Assembly (NCBI RefSeq): GCF_000332135.1
Contig: NZ_KB235896.1
Span: 4,828,356 to 4,892,355 of the forward strand
Direction: 5' to 3'
DNA from: Anabaena sp. PCC 7108
Lineage (GTDB): Bacteria; Cyanobacteriota; Cyanobacteriia; Cyanobacteriales; Nostocaceae
DNA: 64,000 nt
Both the position numbers and the translations under genes were made by a program. Shown here piece by piece: positions 43,138-51,825 of this stretch (its first letter is position 1; the number at the start of each line of letters is the position of its first letter). Under the pieces are notes generated by a model that searched no databases, had not been told where the DNA came from, and was given only the letters and a program-made list of their open reading frames with translations.

Positions 43138-44823
43138 TTAATACATACGATCATAACGGTCGAGGCGTAAAAGTAGACGGATTAGTATGATTGAGACTGC
43201 TGCTGCGATTAAACCAGCCAAAATTGCCAACCATAGTTCATGATTCACTAAGAGAATCGTAGCTGAAACTGTAAATCCACTGATTATTAGAGCGTAGCTT
43301 GTTCCTAGTTGAATGTTACTCTGCCTGCGTAGTAATCGTTCTGTTTCTACAGAGCGAACCCGCACGCGAATATCTCCACGTTCTAGCTTATCTAGTGTAT
43401 CCTCTAATCTTCGTGGTAATCCTAAGGCAGTACTACTGACTTGCACCGCTTGACGACTTAATTCATTCAAGAAACTATTCCCCTCTGAACCATTGTTGTC
43501 GGTAATAAGCTGCATAGCATAGGGCTGGGCAACTTCCATAAAATTAAATTCTGGATCTAGTCCCTTGCCTACCCCCTCTAGGGTAGAAAAAGCCCGCATT
43601 ACAAAAGTGAAAGTTGCAGGAAATCTAAATGGTTGATCGTAAGCTATTTGGTAAAGGTCTTCACTAATAGCGGCAACTGATTGGTTTTCAAAGGGCTTAT
43701 CCATGAAATTGTCCAGCATATACTGGACAGAACGTCGTACAGGCCCCATGTCGTCTGTGGGTGCGATCGCACCCAAATCTATGAGAGACTGAACCACACG
43801 ATCGCCATCTTTTTGAGCGATACCAAACAGCGTTTCCATTAGTCCTTCGCGGACATTGGCTTTAATCCGCCCCATCATCCCGAAATCATAGAAAATCAAA
43901 GCCCCATCTGGGCTAACTGCTAGATTACCAGGGTGAGGATCAGCGTGGAAGAAACCATTATTAAGTAGCTGGTGTAAGTAAGCTTGAGCGCCATAACGAG
44001 CGATCGCTTTTCTATCTACACCCGCCGCCTCTAAAGCTTCATATTGGCTAACTTTAATCCCCGGAACATACTCCAACGTAATCACTCTTGAGGTGGTGTA
44101 ACGCCAGTAAACCCGTGGAACCTTCACCCAGTCATAAGCGCGAAAGTTACGGCGAAAAGTATCAGCATTGCGACCTTCATTGAGATAATCGATTTCTTCC
44201 CAAAGAATGCGACAACATTCTTCATAAATGCCCATCCAATCTCGTCCCCGTCCCCATTTGGGATGGCTTTGAAAATAACGAGCAATACCTTTGAGAATTT
44301 GCAAATCGATTTCAAATAACTTCTTTAGTCCAGGACGCTGTACCTTGACAACAACTGATTCCCCAGAATGCAACACAGCCTTGTGAACTTGCCCCAAACT
44401 AGCAGCAGCTAGAGGAATGGGTTCAAAACTCTGGAAGAGTTCGGGAATTTCTTTACTAAGTTCTTGTTCAATAATCGCTTCTACTTGCTCATAGCTGAAT
44501 GCTGGAACTCTATCTTGTAGTTTAGATAGTTCTTCCACGTATTCACCAGGGAAGATATCAGCACGGGTAGAAAACAGTTGCCCTACTTTAATAAAAGTCG
44601 GTCCCAAGTCCAAAAACGTATTTCTAATCCAGATAGCTTGGGCTTTACGCCTAGCTGATTGCTTTAACTCAGTAACGCCACCAGGATAACTCCAAGCTTT
44701 GTTAAAGCGCCAAAGTTTAAACATCAAGGTCAATACAAACGACCAAATGTCTATAAAGCGCCTTTTGCTAGAATAGCTTTCACGATTCCAACGGTATGCC
44801 TTATCTGAGTAACCTTGTTCCAT
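43138..44823 (-). CDS. ABC1/UbiB/ADCK-family atypical kinase
   Basis: The 561 residues contain the UbiB family signature: KxGQ motif TFIKVGQLFSTRADIFPGEY, the Ala-rich loop AAASLGQVHKAVL, VVVKVQRPGL, LEYVPGIKVSQ, and the catalytic HADPHPGNLAV and YDFGMMGRI. Two C-terminal membrane helices (about 500-550) anchor it. Cyanobacterial and plastid members act on prenylquinone metabolism (plastoquinone, tocopherol) and stress tolerance. The PP2C phosphatase directly downstream may reverse or balance its action; that is inference. Confidence 0.92.
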   Translation of the reverse strand: MEQGYSDKAYRWNRESYSSKRRFIDIWSFVLTLMFKLWRFNKAWSYPGGVTELKQSARRKAQAIWIRNTFLDLGPTFIKVGQLFSTRADIFPGEYVEELSKLQDRVPAFSYEQVEAIIEQELSKEIPELFQSFEPIPLAAASLGQVHKAVLHSGESVVVKVQRPGLKKLFEIDLQILKGIARYFQSHPKWGRGRDWMGIYEECCRILWEEIDYLNEGRNADTFRRNFRAYDWVKVPRVYWRYTTSRVITLEYVPGIKVSQYEALEAAGVDRKAIARYGAQAYLHQLLNNGFFHADPHPGNLAVSPDGALIFYDFGMMGRIKANVREGLMETLFGIAQKDGDRVVQSLIDLGAIAPTDDMGPVRRSVQYMLDNFMDKPFENQSVAAISEDLYQIAYDQPFRFPATFTFVMRAFSTLEGVGKGLDPEFNFMEVAQPYAMQLITDNNGSEGNSFLNELSRQAVQVSSTALGLPRRLEDTLDKLERGDIRVRVRSVETERLLRRQSNIQLGTSYALIISGFTVSATILLVNHELWLAILAGLIAAAVSIILIRLLLRLDRYDRMY

Positions 44824-44996
44824 ATTTTTTGCTTACCGTTGGTTTTCAACCGAATCACCAGTAAAAAAAGACACTCTAAATTTTAAACTCTTGTTATCAA
44901 CTTTGAGCAAAAGCCAATTGGGGTTAACTGAGGAGTGGTGATTGGAGATTTGGTACTAGAAAAAATCCTTACCAATTACCTTTTTCCCAATTATCT

Positions 44997-45320
44997 CTAT
45001 TTGGAACTAGTGCGATATTTTTGCAATTCAGTCCGCAACAGGGCGATTTCTGCTCGTAATTCATCGATATCTGCTTGCAAGTCACCTGAACCAGAATCAG
45101 TGGGAGTAGTACCTGTGGTTGTACCAGTTTTTGCAGCTTCAGCTGCCTGATTAGCTCTGGCTATGACTTCATCTGTAAACTGGCGCAGCTGTTCTCTGGC
45201 CTCGGCATCAAATTTGCCCAATTCACTCAGAGCATCGGTCAAAGCGACCTCTACCCGTTCATTAATTACTTCGGCTACTGCTCTGCCTACGAAAAAGGCT
45301 TGCACAAGTGGATTACTCAT
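44997..45320 (-). CDS. small helical protein, DUF6825-like
   Basis: The 107 residues begin [20 protein letters not shown], followed by a helical stretch ([20 protein letters not shown], then [17 protein letters not shown]), a Thr/Gly linker, and a C-terminal coiled coil [20 protein letters not shown]. This pattern is shared by a family found in cyanobacteria and plant plastids that I associate with DUF6825; the name is from memory. No catalytic residues are seen. It may be a thylakoid-associated structural or adaptor protein. Same strand as the UbiB-like gene, with a gap of 173 bp. Confidence 0.75.
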   Translation of the reverse strand: MSNPLVQAFFVGRAVAEVINERVEVALTDALSELGKFDAEAREQLRQFTDEVIARANQAAEAAKTGTTTGTTPTDSGSGDLQADIDELRAEIALLRTELQKYRTSSK

Positions 45321-45636
45321 AAATTTTTGTAAAGTTGCTCCGCAAGAAAATTATAGCTTGACTAGATACGGTAATGCTTCTCTTTGTGAGTTTTGGGTAG
45401 GAGTATAGTCAAGTCAGATTATTCGCTTCAACGTATTCTTAGGGATATGTACAATAATCATTAAAATTAAAGCAAATTTGTTTTGACAAGTAATGATTAA
45501 GCGAAGATAATGTGGATGTGAACAGTTACCCAAAAAATTAATTATCTCATCCTCATAGCATAAAAATCACTTTTCCTCTTTCTGTACCCCTGCCTTAAAA
45601 GTGATGGGATATTTTTTTATTTGCAACTCTCTAAAT
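45321..45636. other. intergenic region between pyrB and the DUF6825-like gene, no gene seen
   Basis: About 316 AT-rich bases on the downstream side of pyrB and the upstream side of the small helical protein gene. A T run occurs at about 45612-45618. Nothing else can be supported. Confidence 0.5.
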
Positions 45637-46635
45637 TCATGAAACCTTACCACTACCGATAAAATACAACAACGCCATTCGCACTGCAACACCGCTGGTA
45701 ACTTGCGATTGAATTAAACTAAATTCAGGATCATCCATTAAATCAGAACTAATTTCCACACCTCGGTTAACTGGACCTGGATGCAAAACCTTAACGTTAG
45801 GTTTACAGAGTTTTAACTTGGCGCGAGTAATGCCAAATAGTTGATGATATTCTCTTAAACTTGGTAATAAATGCGCTGTCATGCGTTCTTTTTGTAACCG
45901 CAGTGTCATGACAAAATCGGCATTTTCTAAAGCTGGTTCTAGTTGCCAATGTGTAAATAACCGTTGAGAATTTTCTGTGGCTCCTAAATATTCAGCAAAG
46001 AATTTAGGTAATAATGTTGGAGGCGCGGCCAGATGGACTTCTGCACCACTAGCGGTGAGACTCCAAATGTTAGAACGAGCTACGCGAGAATGGAGAATAT
46101 CGCCAACAATAGCAATTTTTTTACCTGCTAATAATTCTATGCGAGGTTGGGCTGGATCTATTAAGCTACAAATGGTAAATAAATCAAGTAATCCTTGAGA
46201 TGGATGTTCATGTTGTCCATCACCAGCATTGAGAACACTTACTTTTACACCTAAACGATCCATTTCTTGGGCGATCGCTTGGGGAACACCTGCATCCTTA
46301 TGGCGGATCACCATAATATCAGTTCCCATTGCCAAATAAGTCTTGGCTGTATCCAGAATTGTTTCTCCCTTTGTCATGGAAGAGGTAGCAGCCGCAAAAT
46401 TTAACGTATCCGCACTAAGTCTTTTGGCCGCAATTTCAAAACTGCTGCGGGTGCGGGTAGAAGGTTCAAAAAATAAATTTGCTACCACTTGTCCCTGTAA
46501 AGTTGGGACTTTCTTTGTGCGTCGTGATAGTACCTCTTGAAAGGAAGCCGCAGTTTGTAAAACGGCGTTATATTCAGCCGTTGTGAAATCAGCTAGAGAA
46601 AGAATGTGATGACGATTCCAAGTAGTAGTAGGCAT
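45637..46635 (-). CDS. pyrB: aspartate carbamoyltransferase catalytic subunit
   Basis: The 332 residues show the carbamoyl-phosphate site [13 protein letters not shown] near residue 58, [17 protein letters not shown] (the mobile 80s loop with Ser and Lys), [39 protein letters not shown] and [11 protein letters not shown]. This is a complete ATCase catalytic chain. It makes N-carbamoylaspartate in pyrimidine synthesis. No pyrI or pyrC is adjacent, as usual in cyanobacteria. A tnpB element is inserted upstream, between pyrB and mgtE, about 140 bp before the start codon. Confidence 0.95.
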   Translation of the reverse strand: MPTTTWNRHHILSLADFTTAEYNAVLQTAASFQEVLSRRTKKVPTLQGQVVANLFFEPSTRTRSSFEIAAKRLSADTLNFAAATSSMTKGETILDTAKTYLAMGTDIMVIRHKDAGVPQAIAQEMDRLGVKVSVLNAGDGQHEHPSQGLLDLFTICSLIDPAQPRIELLAGKKIAIVGDILHSRVARSNIWSLTASGAEVHLAAPPTLLPKFFAEYLGATENSQRLFTHWQLEPALENADFVMTLRLQKERMTAHLLPSLREYHQLFGITRAKLKLCKPNVKVLHPGPVNRGVEISSDLMDDPEFSLIQSQVTSGVAVRMALLYFIGSGKVS

Positions 46636-46777
46636 AAATAGCTATTAGTTGCAGTTGTAGAGAATGATACTAAGTGTTCTCTACAGCTTGTGAATTTGTA
46701 TATGCAGTCGCAATGATAACACCTGTGTTCTAGCACTTTTCTGTGCCAATCTGATTCAGTTTAAGTGACACACTCCA

Positions 46778-46806
46778 CACACTGACCTGAGTACAGGTAC
46801 AGTGTG
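46778..46806 (-). ncRNA. right-end hairpin, probable 3' part of the TnpB guide (omega/re) RNA
   Basis: CACACTG-A-CCTG (46778-46789) pairs with CAGG-T-A-CAGTGTG (46794-46806) around the loop AGTA, with one bulged base. In TnpB systems a non-coding RNA overlapping the 3' end of tnpB and the element's right end binds TnpB, and the flanking DNA beyond the end supplies the guide. The sequence just past the putative end here (below about 46765, minus strand) would then act as guide. The RNA 5' boundary cannot be read. Confidence 0.55.
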
Positions 46807-46812
46807 GGCTTC

Positions 46813-48024
46813 TCAACCAATCCGGCTATTGCTTAGGAGGCGTTGAGCTTTAAGAACCGCGTGACCGTCGGCTCTTTTTAAAATATTCCGCGCTGCGTTA
46901 TGATCGCGGTGAAGACTACACCCACAATTAGGGCAGTCATGCCATCGAATATGCAGTTTTTTAGGAACTTTCACACCACAATTAGAGCAATCTTGACTTG
47001 TACCAGATGGATTCACAGCAATCGCACACAACCCAGCATTTTCGGCTTTGGTTGATAGGATTGACAAGAAACTACCCCATCCAGCATCGTGTACAGATTT
47101 TGCTAACATAGAACGAGAAAGACCTTTGACGTTTAAATCTTCGTGAACTACAACATCATATTTTTTCAGTAGATTATTGACTATTTTAAAGTGAAAGTCT
47201 TTGCGTTTATCAGCTACTTTTTTGTGTTGTTTAGCAACTTGCTTAATAGCTTTTTTACGCCGATTACTCCCCTTCTTACGGCGTGAAATACGTTTTTGAA
47301 TAACTCGCAATCGCCTCTGAGCCTTGCGATAGTGTTGAGGAATTGAAACAACATCACCATCGGAAGTTGTCAAAAAATCTTTTAAGCCGAGGTCAATACC
47401 TGTAATTGAGTCTGGATTGAAATCAGGCTTAATACCTGGGACTGTTGTATCTTCAAGGCTTAAAGTCAAATAATAACCATCAGCTTTTTTAGTAACAGAT
47501 GCAGTCTTGATTTTAAAGCCATCTGGAATAGGACGATGCAAAATAACTTTAACTTTACCGAACATCGGTAAAGTTATTAAATTACCTTGTAAACATCCAT
47601 CTTTCATCTGTGGATATGTAAATGTGCGATCATGGTCACGAGACTTAAACCGAGGTCGTCCACTTCGTTTACCATTGCTATCACCTTTTAAAAAACGGTC
47701 AAACGTTACCTTGACTCGTTTAACTATATCCTGTAGCACCTGCGAGTAAATTTCGCCGTACCAAGGATGAGTTTTTTTAAGTTGGGGTAGCGTTTTCTTT
47801 TGTGAATAATAATCTGGGTTATCCCGCAATTCTGGTATGTGACACACAAGAGGACAAGCATTAATCGGTGAACGGTTGCATTCGTACCAATCAAATCTAT
47901 CAGCCAACAAATAATTGTACTGTGAACACAACATAGACAGCCATCTGTCTATCTCGATAGCTTGTTTTGTTGTTGGTCGTAGTTTGTACTGGTACGCTGT
48001 TCTCACTTGTCTACTCTCAACCAT
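46813..48024 (-). CDS. tnpB: TnpB, RNA-guided nuclease of an IS200/IS605-type element
   Basis: The ATG at 48024 gives 403 residues ([20 protein letters not shown]...), the usual opening of OrfB/TnpB proteins; the frame extends 14 codons upstream without family sequence. The RuvC-like catalytic triad is complete: Asp in GIDLGLKDF, Glu in [14 protein letters not shown], Asp in [11 protein letters not shown]. The zinc finger is CSNCG...CPNCGC. TnpB is an RNA-guided DNA endonuclease helping the element persist. All motifs are intact, so it is probably active. A small ribbon-helix-helix gene is transcribed divergently, 45 bp away. Confidence 0.93.
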   Translation of the reverse strand: MVESRQVRTAYQYKLRPTTKQAIEIDRWLSMLCSQYNYLLADRFDWYECNRSPINACPLVCHIPELRDNPDYYSQKKTLPQLKKTHPWYGEIYSQVLQDIVKRVKVTFDRFLKGDSNGKRSGRPRFKSRDHDRTFTYPQMKDGCLQGNLITLPMFGKVKVILHRPIPDGFKIKTASVTKKADGYYLTLSLEDTTVPGIKPDFNPDSITGIDLGLKDFLTTSDGDVVSIPQHYRKAQRRLRVIQKRISRRKKGSNRRKKAIKQVAKQHKKVADKRKDFHFKIVNNLLKKYDVVVHEDLNVKGLSRSMLAKSVHDAGWGSFLSILSTKAENAGLCAIAVNPSGTSQDCSNCGVKVPKKLHIRWHDCPNCGCSLHRDHNAARNILKRADGHAVLKAQRLLSNSRIG

Positions 48025-48068
48025 TAAGAATATACTACCATAGTAGTGACAACAACGGGTAGACAAAT

Positions 48069-48248
48069 ATGAAAACTACTAGATTAAATGTCAGGATGTC
48101 TGAACGCAGATTAAACAAACTTCGCTCTTATGCTGTAATGAAAGATAAAACAGTCACGCAGATAGTCGAAGACTGGGTTGACAGACTGCCAAATATAGAG
48201 AGTGTTAAAAATAACGCTGACCCCCTCCCTATCAATACGCAGGATTGA
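48069..48248 (+). CDS. ribbon-helix-helix (CopG-like) protein, 59 aa, divergent from tnpB
   Basis: A short open frame, ATG at 48069 to TGA at 48248, encodes [20 protein letters not shown] followed by [20 protein letters not shown] and an acidic tail. The beta strand (TTRLNVRMS), first helix ([13 protein letters not shown]) and second helix after the turn KDKT ([12 protein letters not shown]) match the ribbon-helix-helix fold of CopG/Arc-type regulators. It begins 44 bp from the tnpB start in the opposite direction and lies within the inferred element. It could repress the shared promoter, or be an antitoxin-like passenger. No Shine-Dalgarno is obvious. Confidence 0.72.
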   Translation: MKTTRLNVRMSERRLNKLRSYAVMKDKTVTQIVEDWVDRLPNIESVKNNADPLPINTQD

Positions 48249-48290
48249 ATTGGTCGGAGGTCGCGTTATTTTTAACCGCCTTATATATCG

Positions 48291-48317
48291 CCACTGAACG
48301 GAGTACCGTTTCAGTGG
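48291..48317. repeat. hairpin at the tnpB-element left end
   Basis: CCACTGA-ACGG pairs with CCGTTTCAGTGG around AGTA, with one extra base on the right strand. The four-base loop AGTA is the same as in the hairpin at the other end. Such subterminal hairpins are what TnpA recognises in IS200/IS605 elements. Confidence 0.8.
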
Positions 48318-48360
48318 GAGGCTTACGGCGTAATAGCTAAAGCCCTGACTAAGAGACAAT

Positions 48361-49710
48361 TTAATGTTGTAAATGAAACACATTTAAAGCAATAGAAATC
48401 ATACTGAGAAAGGTTAAAAAGCCGATGGTATCCAGGAGTGTTGTCACTAATGGACCACTCATTAAAGCTGGATCTAGTTTGAGATGCCTCAAACCCATTG
48501 GTAGCAGAGTTCCCAGAGTAACAGCCACCATTGTATTTGTAGCCATAACTGCCCCCGCAACTAAAGCTACCCATCTTTCTTGGGGTTTAGCCCAAATTAG
48601 GGAAAGGGCAATCATCGTTAGACCTAAAGCGACAGCTGTTCCTAAACCGGCTAAAAGTTCTTTGCGGAGAATTTTTCCAGTATCTTCGGGTGTGACTTCA
48701 CCCACTCCTAAACCGCGAATGGTGACTGTTAAAGCTTGTATACCTACAGTCCCACCTGTATTGGAAAATATGGGCATAATCACAGCGAGAACTGGTACAG
48801 CAGCGATGACTTGTTGAAAGGGAGCGATCGCACTGGCAGCACCAATATACAATCCCATAATCCCCAATAACCAAGGCAACCGTTTCCGAATTGTGATGTG
48901 TGCGGGAGATAAAGCTTCTTCATCACCACTTACCCCTGCCAATTTTTGGATATCTTCTGTGGCTTCTTCTTCTAAAATATCGACGACATCATCAATCGTA
49001 ATAATACCGACTAATCGATCTTCCCTGTCAACTACAGGCATGGCGATTAAGTCGTAACGCTGCATAATTCGGGCGACTTCTTCCTGTAAGGTTTCTGTTT
49101 TAACTTTGACAACGTGGGAACTAGCAATATCTTTAATTAAAACATCGGGAAAGGTAAATAATAGCTGACGCAAAGAAACAACACTGACTAAAGTGCGATT
49201 ATCATCCGTAACATAGGCATAGTAAATTGTTTCCTTATCTTCGTCTTGAAGGCGGATTTTACTTAAGGCTTCACCGACTGTTAAACCTTCTCGTAACCGC
49301 ACGTATTCAGTTGTCATTACTCGGCCTGCAGTCCCTTCAGGATAGCCAAGAATTGTCGCGGTAGCTTGTCTTTGTTCGTTACTAAGTTGTTGTAATAACC
49401 GTTTGACTACTCCTGCTGGTAGTTCATCAAATAATTCTGCCCGTTCATCGGGACTCATTTCTTCAACGAGGTGTACTACCTGGGCATCATGGAGGGAATT
49501 GATTAATTCTTCCTGTACTTCTGTGGGTAGATATTCAAAAACATCTATGGCCTGAGGCTTGTTGAGCAGACGAAATGCGATTGCTCGCTGTTTTTCAGGT
49601 AATTGTGAGATGTATTCCCCCACATCCACTGGTTGCAAGCAGTTTAAATCACATTTCAATTGGTTTAAGTCAGCAATATCTAAAGAATTGCGAACGTCTT
49701 GTGTCAGCAT
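48361..49710 (-). CDS. mgtE: magnesium transporter MgtE
   Basis: The ATG at 49710 gives 449 residues. AGGAGG sits 8 nt upstream and overlaps a GTG that would otherwise extend the frame by three codons, which decides the start. The N domain (FDELPAGVVKRLLQQLSNEQ), two CBS domains (VGEALSKIR...; VARIMQRYDLIAMPVVDRE) and the five-helix membrane domain (LGIMGLYIGAAS; NTGGTVGIQALTVTIRGLG) are in the usual order. MgtE is a Mg2+ channel gated by Mg2+ binding to its cytosolic domains. The leader can fold over the ribosome binding site. A tnpB element is inserted just downstream of the stop. Confidence 0.94.
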   Translation of the reverse strand: MLTQDVRNSLDIADLNQLKCDLNCLQPVDVGEYISQLPEKQRAIAFRLLNKPQAIDVFEYLPTEVQEELINSLHDAQVVHLVEEMSPDERAELFDELPAGVVKRLLQQLSNEQRQATATILGYPEGTAGRVMTTEYVRLREGLTVGEALSKIRLQDEDKETIYYAYVTDDNRTLVSVVSLRQLLFTFPDVLIKDIASSHVVKVKTETLQEEVARIMQRYDLIAMPVVDREDRLVGIITIDDVVDILEEEATEDIQKLAGVSGDEEALSPAHITIRKRLPWLLGIMGLYIGAASAIAPFQQVIAAVPVLAVIMPIFSNTGGTVGIQALTVTIRGLGVGEVTPEDTGKILRKELLAGLGTAVALGLTMIALSLIWAKPQERWVALVAGAVMATNTMVAVTLGTLLPMGLRHLKLDPALMSGPLVTTLLDTIGFLTFLSMISIALNVFHLQH

Positions 49711-49716
49711 TATAAA

Positions 49717-49800
49717 CACCTCCTAATATCTCCCCCGCGCTGGGAGACTATCTCGCCAGCTTAGAGGAGGTTGCTACTGCCATCTGGTGGACATTTGTCC
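49717..49800 (-). promoter_or_regulatory. structured mgtE leader with sequestered Shine-Dalgarno (candidate RNA switch)
   Basis: Read on the plus strand, ACCTCCT (49718-49724, complement of the Shine-Dalgarno) can be matched by AGGAGGT (49765-49771), so in the mRNA the ribosome site can pair with an upstream ACCTCCT. Enclosed is a strong hairpin, GCTGG-GAGA...TCTC-G-CCAGC (49739-49760). An alternative hairpin TCTCCC...GGGAGA (49729-49747) overlaps it, and GGACA...TGTCC lies at 49789-49800. Mutually exclusive pairings around the ribosome site suggest translation control, possibly by Mg2+. It does not obviously match the M-box. Confidence 0.5.
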
Positions 49801-50305
49801 ATAAAATCTCAAAAACTCACTCAATATTGATAATTTAATCAAGCCATTGTCAGTCTATCATCCTAACCCAGAATGGTTTTCTCGGATAGATGCCTGGTAC
49901 TAATACCTCTGCTGGCAGTACTTTACACTAGAATGGCTTTTGCCACCTTGATTTTTGTTTAATTTAGTGATCCTACTACTGTATTAATCTGTGTCAAGTC
50001 AATTAGCCTATTTACTCACAAACTTCACAGGCTCAAAATATTTGGTTTACAAAAAATAGTTTTTTTTTAAATTTAAAGAGATAAAAACAGAGCTATTTCA
50101 TTCTAAAAATTAGCTAAAGTGTGACTAGAAAAAAAAACAGAGCCACTGATCTGCTGCCGTTTTTTCAAAAATTTAGCGATGATATAACTTGATGCTCAAA
50201 TTACGGGCAGATGAAAGGTTTGCTGATATAGTAAATGATATCGTCGGTTGTTGACGATTTTTCAGGATTTAAAATACTTTACACAATTTATTTCAGAGAG
50301 GTATT
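49801..50305. other. intergenic region between divergent mgtE and lipoprotein genes
   Basis: About 500 AT-rich bases beyond the mgtE leader, expected to hold promoters of both genes. Poly-T and poly-A tracts (about 50058-50075, 50130-50136) stand out. No gene or further hairpin can be supported. Confidence 0.5.
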
Positions 50306-50731
50306 ATGAAACGCTTAATCTACATTATTCCCATAACGGCAATTAGTTTACTGACATTAGTAGGCTGCAACAGCGCAGAACAATCTACTACTGAAACTCC
50401 CACTGCTACTGAAACAACTGGGGGAACAAAAGTATCTGCTACTCCTGGTGCTACCCAGGGAGGTTTTGATAGTTTAAGCAGCGTAGTTTCAAAAACAAAA
50501 GCTGCGGTGGAAGCTGGCAAATTTGACACGGCTCAACAAGAATTTGATAAATTTGAAGACTATTGGTCTAAAGTTGAAGATGGTGTCAAAACTAAATCTT
50601 CAAAAACTTATAATGCGATAGAAGATACTGTTACCCAGGTGAAGGGTGATCTGAAAGCAAAAGATAAAGCAAAAGCTCTTAAGCAATTACAGATACTGAA
50701 TACAAATATAGCCACTGCTTCCAAAGGGTGA
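50306..50731 (+). CDS. small lipoprotein, DUF4363-like
   Basis: The 141 residues start with a lipoprotein signal (lipobox LVGC, Cys21). A Thr/Gly-rich linker follows, then an all-helical domain (SSVVSKTKAAVEAGKFDTAQ, KFEDYWSKVEDGVKTKSSKT, DDLKAKDKAKALKQL-like) resembling the DUF4363 helical hairpin family. AGAGG precedes the ATG at good distance. It is probably anchored to a membrane on the periplasmic side. A small PepSY-like membrane protein starts 38 bp downstream, so they likely form an operon. Function unknown. Confidence 0.72.
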   Translation: MKRLIYIIPITAISLLTLVGCNSAEQSTTETPTATETTGGTKVSATPGATQGGFDSLSSVVSKTKAAVEAGKFDTAQQEFDKFEDYWSKVEDGVKTKSSKTYNAIEDTVTQVKGDLKAKDKAKALKQLQILNTNIATASKG

Positions 50732-50769
50732 AAAATAACTAACATAATTTCCAATGGAGATTTTGGATA

Positions 50770-51045
50770 ATGCGTTCATTTCGCAAATACCACCGGACTC
50801 TGGCGATTATTCTGGCTTTACCACTTTTTGTAACATTGCTAACTGGCATTGCCGCTACACTAGTTGGTGAGTGGTCAGCTAACCTTGGTGTTCCACGTAG
50901 TTTATTGCTTTCTATTCATCGCGGTGAAATCTTTAATTTACAGGGAATATACCCGATTTTGAATGGAATTGGACTATTGGGTTTATTGGTGACTGGATTG
51001 AGTATGACGAGTTTATTTGGTAGAAAAAAGTCAAAATCTCAGTAG
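50770..51045 (+). CDS. small two-TM membrane protein resembling a PepSY-associated helix pair
   Basis: The 91 residues have FRKYHRTLAIILALPLFVTLLTGIA (first helix, beginning with the R-x-x-H pattern of PepSY-associated TM proteins), a loop with SIHRGEIFNLQGIYPIL, a second helix GIGLLGLLVTGLSMTSLF and a basic tail. PepSY-TM proteins are often linked to iron or copper handling in bacteria. The two His residues placed at the membrane edge could bind haem or metal. It forms a probable operon with the upstream lipoprotein. Confidence 0.7.
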   Translation: MRSFRKYHRTLAIILALPLFVTLLTGIAATLVGEWSANLGVPRSLLLSIHRGEIFNLQGIYPILNGIGLLGLLVTGLSMTSLFGRKKSKSQ

Positions 51046-51171
51046 CGCTAAAAAAAGCATAACTGCCATTTCGTTAACTCCTTGTGTCCTCAAATATCTT
51101 ATTAGTCCACTTTCGTGGGCTTTGTCTGTCTACATTCCCACACAGCACACGCAACACCACAACCCCTATTT

Positions 51172-51660
51172 TCACTCTTCTGGTAAACTATCAAATACTT
51201 GTTTAACTAAGTCTTTAGTCTTATCTTCCAAATTCTGCCAATCCACTTCGCCCGAATCATCGATTAAACTAGTATCAATACCCACTGCGAAATTTTCACA
51301 ACCGTAATTTAGAAAACAGACTTGGTAACAAATATCCCACAAATCCACATTCACTTGCTGCTCTTGACGTTGCAAGCGCAGATGGTATCCTGGATGGGGC
51401 ATAGGCAAACGAGTCAGAGTTTCCTTAATTTCCTCTATCTGTTCCGGTGTAGAAGTTTCCATAGCTACCAACAACTGATTTACCAAAGCTTTTGTTTCAT
51501 CAGTAGTGTGAGATGGCCAAATCAGGACATCGTGGTAAGTTCCTTTCCAGGAAGATACATCAAGATGCTTGCGAATATTATCAACAACGCGAATAAAAGC
51601 AGGTTGCATAAGGATTTCAGCTTGCTGCCATGTAGTGGAGTTTGTTATCTTAGGTGGCAT
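51172..51660 (-). CDS. cytoplasmic protein of unknown function
   Basis: The 162 residues contain several conserved-looking blocks: WQQAEILMQPAFIRVVDNIR, SSWKGTYHDVLIWPSHTTDE, LPMPHPGYHLRLQRQEQQV, DLWDICYQVCFLNYG and DDSGEVDWQNLEDKTKDLVK. No signal peptide, membrane segment or known motif is present. It resembles a family seen widely in filamentous cyanobacteria, which I cannot name. It stands alone on the minus strand next to a divergent Ser/Thr kinase gene (166 bp between starts). Confidence 0.68.
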   Translation of the reverse strand: MPPKITNSTTWQQAEILMQPAFIRVVDNIRKHLDVSSWKGTYHDVLIWPSHTTDETKALVNQLLVAMETSTPEQIEEIKETLTRLPMPHPGYHLRLQRQEQQVNVDLWDICYQVCFLNYGCENFAVGIDTSLIDDSGEVDWQNLEDKTKDLVKQVFDSLPEE

Positions 51661-51825
51661 CGCTAATTAAGGGAGATACTGAACAAAAAGTAAAAATTTG
51701 TTGGTTTTCTGAAAAAACTATGTTGTTAGTCTAAATCTTTTCTCAAGATAGCGGATTTCCTCAAAGAAAATTTGGAGATATTGACTACTATCTGGAAAAT
51801 TAGGTGTTAAAACTGGGGAGGGAAT

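Larger units (their letters stand above)
46765..48345 (-). mobile_element. IS200/IS605-type element carrying tnpB only (approximate ends)
   Basis: A tnpB gene is bracketed by two imperfect hairpins at 46778-46806 and 48291-48317. On the tnpB strand the downstream hairpin is followed by TGGAGTGTGTCAC, reminiscent of right ends of related cyanobacterial elements. No tnpA gene is present, so movement would need a TnpA in trans. No target duplication is expected for this class. Exact ends are not determined; coordinates are estimates from the hairpins. Confidence 0.7.

Noticed and set aside
46741-48360. tnpA gene for the IS605-type element
   Set aside because: No Y1-transposase-like frame exists on either strand; the element carries tnpB and the small RHH gene only.
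49717-49800. M-box riboswitch upstream of mgtE
   Set aside because: The leader forms hairpins near the ribosome site but I could not find the M-box conserved core; kept only as an unclassified candidate.
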